Shown: one piece after another, positions 51,037 to 55,787 of the stretch
Position numbering within the stretch: the first letter of the stretch is position 1
Layout: each line of letters begins with the position of its first letter
Origin: Paracoccaceae bacterium
Lineage (GTDB): Bacteria; Pseudomonadota; Alphaproteobacteria; Rhizobiales; Stappiaceae
NCBI GenBank assembly: GCA_013373445.1
Contig: JABXHV010000009.1
Span: 1-55,787 of the forward strand
Length of the DNA: 55,787 bases
Reading direction: 5' to 3'
Position numbers and translations under genes: made by a program
Notes under the pieces: generated by a model
Told to the model about the DNA's origin: nothing
Databases searched by the model: none
The model's input: the letters and a program-made list of their open reading frames with translations, nothing else

Positions 51037-51323
51037 GATTGGCCTTTCTTTTCCTTGCAGTATGATAGTGGGAAGACCGACCTCGACGCTGCTGTATGAC
51101 AGCGTAAAACAGGCAGATCCTGCGCTCAGCGCCGCCGATTAAGCAAATCGTGCGGGTGTTCTCCGCATCATGCAGGCATCAGTTCGGGAGCAGCTAAAGC
51201 GCTTCGAGGCCTTCACTTCTTCCAGATGGTCGAGTGCATCGCGACTAAGAAGTGGTCGGAGTTATCCCGATTGGGTTCCCGGGCGCGAATGCCTCGAAGC
51301 GCGCAAATCATGGCTCATTGAGC
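51037..51323. other. Intergenic region with a 12-bp perfect inverted repeat 80 nt apart
   Basis: GCGCTTCGAGGC at 51199-51210 is exactly inverted as GCCTCGAAGCGC at 51291-51302; allowing one mismatch, the arms extend to 16 bp. A second element, ACGCTG-CTGTATGA-CAGCGT, lies at 51086-51105, about 50 nt before the ghrA-like start, and could be its operator. No gene is supported. Confidence 0.55.
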
Positions 51324-52637
51324 TCAGCGCTGATCCCACTTGTCGAGCATCCCATAGTACCAAACGGCCAGAGGGAGGAACCAGGGCTTGCCGTTGTAGA
51401 ACGGTCGAGAGCTGAACTTGAGATCCGAATAGACCGTCTTGCCGAGGTCGCTGCCCAGCATCTGGTGCGCCACCCTGCTCCCTAACCAGCTCGCGCGTGC
51501 AACGCCGGTGCCGTTGTAACCGCCGGAGAAATGGATGCCGTCGATCTTCTTGACATGGGGGAAATGATCGAAGGTGAAGCCGAGCTGACCATGCCAGTAA
51601 TGGCTGATCTTGGTGGTCTCAAGTTCTGGAAACACCTTGAGCATCAAGCTTCGGATATAGGCCGCATTGGCTACGTCCACCTTCGGCTTGCCACTCATGT
51701 CGAGCACCCTGCCGCCAAAAATGACGCGGGTTCCGTCGGGAGATGGGCGGTAATAGGTCACAACACGCTGACTGCCGGCAAGCATCCGCCGCTTTGGCAT
51801 CAGGCGATCCATCACCTCGGGCGGCAACTGTTCGGTGGCGATAATACCGCTACCGACAGGAATGATGCGGCGTTTAAGATGTGGCATCAGCGCACCGCTG
51901 TAGCCGTTGGCGGCGATCAGCACCTGTCGCGCGGTCACGTCGCGACCGCGGACCTGGAACGTGTATTCTCCCGATCTGGATTGCAGATCGCTGACGCGAG
52001 CATTGCTGTAGATCTGGACGCCGAGCCGCTTGGCTGCTTCGGCGAGACCCTTAACATATTTTCCAGGGTGAATGCCGGCATAGCCCGGCATGACGATGCC
52101 ACCGTGATAGAGGTCGCTGCCGATTTCGGCATGCTGTTCTGATCGCGGAACGAGATAGGCATCGCAATCCATCGACTTCTTGAGGCGATCCAGGTAGCGG
52201 CCGAGCCCATCATAGATGCGTGGCGTCATCGCGCCCTTGAAGTAGCCGACAAAGTTGAGGTCGCAGTCAATCTCTTCCTTGGCGACGACGTCCTTGACAT
52301 GCTGCAGGGAGAGAAAGCTCTCTTCCACCACCTGGCGGGCAACGCTTTCATTGTAGTTCATGCCAGTGTCGAAAAATGCCCAGCCCGGACCGAGCAGACC
52401 ACCGTTTCGCGAAGAGGCGCCCCAGCCGGGTGCCTCTGCCTCGTAAACGGTGACCTGTTTGCCGGCACGCGCCAGCACCAACGCCGCATTCAGGCCGGTG
52501 AAACCGGCACCGATGATTGCGACTTCCGTGCTGGCGGGTATTTCGCCGGCCTCTGCCGCGTCCGGCCGTGCACCATCCCACCAATAGGGCGTGTTGACGG
52601 CATCTCGGGAAAAGAAGGGTGCATTCAAGCTGGACAT
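51324..52637 (-). CDS. FAD-dependent amine oxidoreductase (PuuB-like), second copy
   Basis: This 437-residue DAO-superfamily flavoprotein has VAIIGAGFTGLNAALVLARAG, GASSRNGGLLGPG and a C-terminal FSGGYNGTGVARASWLGSRV. The start PYWWDGARPD and end GKPWFLPLAVWYYG repeat the PuuB-like framing seen in the protein at 27089, though the internal sequence is clearly diverged. It lies 9 nt after an amino-acid ABC ATPase gene, so it should oxidise the compound that importer brings in. Confidence 0.88.
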   Translation of the reverse strand: MSSLNAPFFSRDAVNTPYWWDGARPDAAEAGEIPASTEVAIIGAGFTGLNAALVLARAGKQVTVYEAEAPGWGASSRNGGLLGPGWAFFDTGMNYNESVARQVVEESFLSLQHVKDVVAKEEIDCDLNFVGYFKGAMTPRIYDGLGRYLDRLKKSMDCDAYLVPRSEQHAEIGSDLYHGGIVMPGYAGIHPGKYVKGLAEAAKRLGVQIYSNARVSDLQSRSGEYTFQVRGRDVTARQVLIAANGYSGALMPHLKRRIIPVGSGIIATEQLPPEVMDRLMPKRRMLAGSQRVVTYYRPSPDGTRVIFGGRVLDMSGKPKVDVANAAYIRSLMLKVFPELETTKISHYWHGQLGFTFDHFPHVKKIDGIHFSGGYNGTGVARASWLGSRVAHQMLGSDLGKTVYSDLKFSSRPFYNGKPWFLPLAVWYYGMLDKWDQR

Positions 52638-52646
52638 TTTAATGGC

Positions 52647-53384
52647 TCACGATGGAAGGATACGGCGCAGAAAATCCTGCGTTCTCGGATTTTGCGGACG
52701 GACCAGTACCTCTTCAGGAGGCCCATCTTCAAGAAGGACACCACCGTCGAGAAAGATCACACGGTCGGCGACGTCACGAGCAAAGCCCATTTCGTGTGTG
52801 ACCACCACCATGGTCATGCCTTCATCGGCAAGAGACCGCATCACGCCGAGAACTTCGCCGACCAGCTCAGGGTCAAGCGCCGATGTCGGTTCGTCGAACA
52901 GGATGGCGTCGGGCTTCATTCCAAGCGCTCGGGCAATCGCAACACGCTGTTGCTGACCGCCGGAGAGTTGCCCGGGATGGGCGTCGATCTTGTCCGCCAA
53001 GCCGACCCGCGCGAGCAGTTCCGTCGAGCGTTCGAGCGCTTCAGCACGCGGTTCACCCTTCACATAGATCGGACCTTCGGCAACATTCTCGAGGGCCGTG
53101 CGATGGGGAAACAGGTTGAAACGCTGGAACACCATCGAGACGCGCGTTCTTATATCGCGAATGCCGTTGCGGTCTTTCCGGTCGACCCGTGCACCATGGA
53201 CAAGGATTTCACCGCCTTGATAGTCCTCAAGGCCATTGATGCAGCGAAGCAGTGTTGACTTCCCCGATCCGGATGGGCCGATGAGGCAGAGAACCTCACC
53301 TTTGTCCACCGACGTGGACACGTCGCGGATGACCTCGTGTTTTCCGTAGGACTTGCGGACATTGGATAGAGAGATGAGCGTCAT
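52647..53384 (-). CDS. Amino-acid ABC transporter ATP-binding protein (GlnQ/HisP-like)
   Basis: This 245-residue ATPase has [73 protein letters not shown] and [18 protein letters not shown], the complete set for the polar amino-acid (PAAT) family. Its start overlaps the permease stop by four nt. It could in principle also serve the ATPase-less importer at 12618-15066, but they are 37 kb apart. Confidence 0.94.
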   Translation of the reverse strand: MTLISLSNVRKSYGKHEVIRDVSTSVDKGEVLCLIGPSGSGKSTLLRCINGLEDYQGGEILVHGARVDRKDRNGIRDIRTRVSMVFQRFNLFPHRTALENVAEGPIYVKGEPRAEALERSTELLARVGLADKIDAHPGQLSGGQQQRVAIARALGMKPDAILFDEPTSALDPELVGEVLGVMRSLADEGMTMVVVTHEMGFARDVADRVIFLDGGVLLEDGPPEEVLVRPQNPRTQDFLRRILPS

Positions 53385-54037
53385 CGTGGTTGCCTCAAGC
53401 TCTTTTCAAGCCAGCCGTTAAAGGCGGTCAGGGGAAGGCTCATCGCGAGATAGAGGAGTGCGACGAGTGTGAAGATTGTGGTGTTCTCGAAAGTCGAGGA
53501 CGCAAGCAGTTTGCCCTGCAAGGAAAGGTCGGCAACGGTAATGGTCGATGCCAGCGATGAATCCTTCAAGACCATGATCATCGTACTGCCGTAGGGAGGA
53601 AGAGCGACCTTGATCGCCTGCGGCAGGATAACCCGGCGCATGACCATACCCCATCCCATACCAATCGAAAGAGCGGCTTCTGACTGCCCATTATCGATCG
53701 CTTCGATACCCGAGCGGAACACCTCCGCCATGTATGGGGAATAAGCAATTCCCAAACCCAGGATCGCGGCATGGACAGCGGTGAGTGACAAGCCCAGATC
53801 AGGAAACACAAAGTAGATGTAAAACAGCGTCACGAGCGCCGGAATACCACGAACAACGATCACATAAACCCGACTGATGGCTGAGAGTGGGCGGATACCG
53901 CTCACTCTCATAAAGGCGAGAACCATGCCAAGAATCGTGGAAAGAATGAACCCGCCGAGCGTGACAAGGATTGTCAGATACACGCCCTGCATCAAGACCG
54001 GCAGGTAAAGTTCAGCTTTAGAGATAAAATTTAGCAT
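53381..54037 (-). CDS. Amino-acid ABC transporter permease (GlnP-like)
   Basis: This 218-residue membrane protein has the PAAT permease segments [20 protein letters not shown] and an EAA-like loop [21 protein letters not shown]. It is the only permease in the operon, so it should form a homodimer. It starts 21 nt after the binding-protein stop. Confidence 0.93.
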   Translation of the reverse strand: MLNFISKAELYLPVLMQGVYLTILVTLGGFILSTILGMVLAFMRVSGIRPLSAISRVYVIVVRGIPALVTLFYIYFVFPDLGLSLTAVHAAILGLGIAYSPYMAEVFRSGIEAIDNGQSEAALSIGMGWGMVMRRVILPQAIKVALPPYGSTMIMVLKDSSLASTITVADLSLQGKLLASSTFENTTIFTLVALLYLAMSLPLTAFNGWLEKSLRQPR

Positions 54038-54058
54038 GGTTCTTGCCGTTTTTTTCTA

Positions 54059-54802
54059 TTACAGGCCCCACTTTTTCAGGATCTTATCGAGACGCCCGTC
54101 TTCCTTGATGGCAGCGAGGCTCTTGTTGATCTTCTCCTGAAGTTCCGTATTCCCTTTCTTGACAGCAATATTGATCGAACCTTCCACGCTCGGGACGTAG
54201 GTTCTTACAAGCTGAACCTCTGGGTATTTACCCTGGGAAAGCAGGTAGCCGAGGATTGGGTAGTCGCCAACGCCCGCAGCCACACGGCCATTTGAGACGT
54301 CACTGAGAATGTCTGGGAGAGCGTCATAGGCTCTAACTTCCTCGAACAAGCCGGAAGCCTTGAGGACGTTAAGGTAGTTCGTACCGATCTGTGCGCCGAT
54401 CCGCTTGCCCTTAATGTCTTCGAGTGACTTGTATTCCGCCGTATCCGTGGCAGGAACGATCAAGCCTTCGCCGTAACGGTAGACATCATTGGTAAAGTCG
54501 ACGACCTTGCTGCGCTCCGGCGTGGCCGACATCGCTGCCGCGATAATGTCGATCTTGCCAGACGTCAGAGCCGGTACCAGCGTTGAGAACGGCATAGCCT
54601 GAATCTCGGGCTTGAAGCCGACATCCTTGCCGATCTCTGCGATCAGGTCGACCATCATTCCCTGGATCGTGTTTGTTTCGGCGTCAAGGAATGTGAACGG
54701 CACACCTGTTGGTGTCGATCCGACGGTGTAGACGTCTTCTGCGTGAGCAGGAGCGGTTCCGATCAACAGTGCCAGTGATAGCAAAGCGGATTTGAGTTTC
54801 AT
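54059..54802 (-). CDS. Amino-acid ABC transporter substrate-binding protein
   Basis: This 247-residue periplasmic protein has a signal peptide ending APAHA and a family-3 binding fold: GVPFTFLDAETNTIQGMMVDL, PFSTLVPALTSGKIDIIAAAM and TPERSKVVDFTNDVYRYGEG. It is the first gene of a leftward four-gene operon ending in the PuuB-like oxidase, and is divergent from the YheO/DauR-type regulator gene. The ligand is probably an amino acid or amine. Confidence 0.92.
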   Translation of the reverse strand: MKLKSALLSLALLIGTAPAHAEDVYTVGSTPTGVPFTFLDAETNTIQGMMVDLIAEIGKDVGFKPEIQAMPFSTLVPALTSGKIDIIAAAMSATPERSKVVDFTNDVYRYGEGLIVPATDTAEYKSLEDIKGKRIGAQIGTNYLNVLKASGLFEEVRAYDALPDILSDVSNGRVAAGVGDYPILGYLLSQGKYPEVQLVRTYVPSVEGSINIAVKKGNTELQEKINKSLAAIKEDGRLDKILKKWGL

Positions 54803-55250
54803 AACGTTCTCCGGTTCAGGTTTTTTATTTGCGGATTGCGCGCCGTAGGACTGCCCGTGAAGGGCGACGCACCACCGTGATTTGATTTGGGTATCATCTA
54901 CCTAGCCGTCTGCAGGCACCGCCTAGGGTCAAGCGGAGGATCAGGGGACTGTCGGCAAGCCATCATCCTAAAATCGGTTGCATGACTTCCGGTACGATCC
55001 GGCTTGTTCCGCTATCGTCTTTGACGAAGCTTTGGCTGGTGAAAACGCTACCCCCGTTCAATGCTCCAATCAAGACAAAAAGTGTAGGATTGGACAAAAT
55101 TTCTATTTGGCGTTTATATGACATTGCCAGACGAGATATCTGAGCTTGAACCAAAGAGTGTTTTGTAGGGAAAATGGGCTTGTTTGCAGAACAAGATTAC
55201 GAAGCTCAGGCTGGATCGGTAGAAGCTGCCAGCGACCGGAGGAAGTGGAC
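54803..55250. promoter_or_regulatory. Divergent control region of importer operon and YheO-type regulator
   Basis: This 448-nt region holds no supported gene. A sigma70-like promoter candidate for the regulator is TTGGAC at 55090-55095 and TTTATA at 55113-55118 with 17-nt spacing. An imperfect dyad centred on CTGCAG (54901-54927, arms CCTAG and CCTAGG) could be an operator. The regulator has a clear GGAGGAAG ribosome-binding site just before its ATG. Confidence 0.45.
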
Positions 55251-55787
55251 ATGACAACGAAGCCATCCAAACAGGGCGACACCGTCTTGCTTGAGCAACT
55301 TGATCATATTGCCAAGGGTTTAGCTGAGACCCTATCCCCGTTTTGCGAGGTTGTGGTTCACGATCTTACGCATCCAGAGAATGCGATCATGGCGATTTAC
55401 AACAACCTGTCCGAGCGCAAGGTTGGAGAGCCCGCGACCGAACTTGGCCTGGCTCGAATTCAGGACCGGGATTTCCCGCAGGTCATCGCCAATTATGCCA
55501 ATGCGTTTCGCGACGGACGGCGGGCAAAAAGCACATCAATTGGCATTCGGGGTGCGCGCGGCGACTATGTTGCCGCCCTTTGCCTCAATGTCGATCTCAC
55601 GCTTTTCAATAACCTTCAAAGCGCCATCCACGAATTCACGAGAGTTGATATGCAGGAGCCGCTGATGGAGTCGCTGAGCCCGGCGAATGTGGAAGCCCTG
55701 CACGGTGCGATTGACCAGTTCGCAGCACGCCGCTCAAAGACACCGAGATCGCTGAAGGCCGACGAGCGAAAGGCGCTCGTCAAAGAG
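55251..55787 (+). CDS. YheO/DauR-type PAS and HTH transcriptional regulator, C-terminus beyond window
   Basis: The visible 179 residues contain the YheO PAS domain: AETLSPFCEVVVHDLTHPEN, SIGIRGARGDYVAALCLNVD and the following helix LTLFNNLQSAIHEFTRV. The C-terminal HTH_22 DNA-binding domain lies past the right edge, its start hinted at by SLKADERKALVKE. DauR, a family member in Pseudomonas aeruginosa, controls D-arginine breakdown. Here the gene is divergent from an amino-acid importer/oxidase operon, so local control by an amino-acid-like ligand is likely. Confidence 0.9.
   Translation, partial: MTTKPSKQGDTVLLEQLDHIAKGLAETLSPFCEVVVHDLTHPENAIMAIYNNLSERKVGEPATELGLARIQDRDFPQVIANYANAFRDGRRAKSTSIGIRGARGDYVAALCLNVDLTLFNNLQSAIHEFTRVDMQEPLMESLSPANVEALHGAIDQFAARRSKTPRSLKADERKALVKE

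Noticed and set aside
54963-55154. Small minus-strand ORF in the divergent region before the YheO-type gene
   Set aside because: No convincing ribosome-binding site or domain, and it covers the likely promoter at 55090-55118.
1-55787. tRNA genes, CRISPR arrays, transposases, integrases or phage genes
   Set aside because: Scanning by eye found no T-arm-like tRNA signature outside coding regions, no regularly spaced repeats apart from the 15-bp tandem repeat, and no transposase or integrase motif.

Overview
The window looks like a chromosomal segment of an alphaproteobacterium, most likely a member of the Hyphomicrobiales; a marine Stappiaceae (Roseibium/Labrenzia) type is my best guess. This is an inference from the protein families: a PleC/PdhS-type histidine kinase, a TIGR02281 periplasmic aspartic protease, a COG4782 lipoprotein hydrolase, an Fe-S uracil-DNA glycosylase-like protein, phosphonate ABC genes under a PhoB-type box, and many amino-acid and peptide importers. 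GC is moderately above 50 percent by eye. I see no rRNA, tRNA, CRISPR array, intact insertion sequence or prophage gene.

Region 1 (1-26 kb) is mostly housekeeping. It runs from a leftward phnC-phnD pair with a Pho box, through an L,D-transpeptidase, a DUF971 protein and photolyase, moaA, a Bcr/CflA-type efflux protein, an EamA transporter, apbC/mrp, a cupin, an SDR, mobA and a GST. Then come an amino-acid importer lacking its ATPase gene, a LysR regulator facing a small membrane-peptide ORF, a 3-hydroxyisobutyrate dehydrogenase-like gene, an Lrp regulator, an Fe-S UDG, a membrane histidine kinase, divergent cobT/cobS, a COG4782 lipoprotein, a DUF1289 protein, a TIGR02281 protease and dusA.

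Region 2 (26-55.8 kb) is a long accessory block for uptake and breakdown of amines, amino acids or peptide-like compounds. Its first part has a two-domain GNAT, a PuuB-like FAD amine oxidase with a HAD hydrolase, an ArgE-like deacylase, a class III aminotransferase, a second HAD, and a complete peptide/opine-type ABC importer (Tat-exported binding protein, two permeases, one double ATPase). Its second part has an Lrp regulator divergent from a DadA-like FAD oxidase with a long inverted repeat between them, an ornithine-cyclodeaminase-family protein, a second two-domain GNAT paired with a D-threonine-aldolase/D-serine-dehydratase-like enzyme, an aldehyde dehydrogenase and an EamA exporter. The third part is two leftward operons: gabD-like, tartrate/D-malate dehydrogenase-like, cupin and ghrA-like genes; and a four-gene amino-acid importer/PuuB-like oxidase operon. 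The latter is divergent from a YheO/DauR-type regulator cut by the right edge.

Taken together, Region 2 holds candidate enzymes for importing amines or D-amino acids, acetylating them, oxidising them with FAD enzymes, removing the acyl group, transaminating, and feeding semialdehydes and hydroxy acids into central metabolism. The substrate cannot be read from sequence alone. The best-supported unexplained signals are the 33-bp inverted repeat at 39265-39297, the hairpin-dense gaps at 29066-29416 and 32083-32757, the Pho box that forces a shorter phnC, the structured moaA leader and the inverted repeat at the LysR start.
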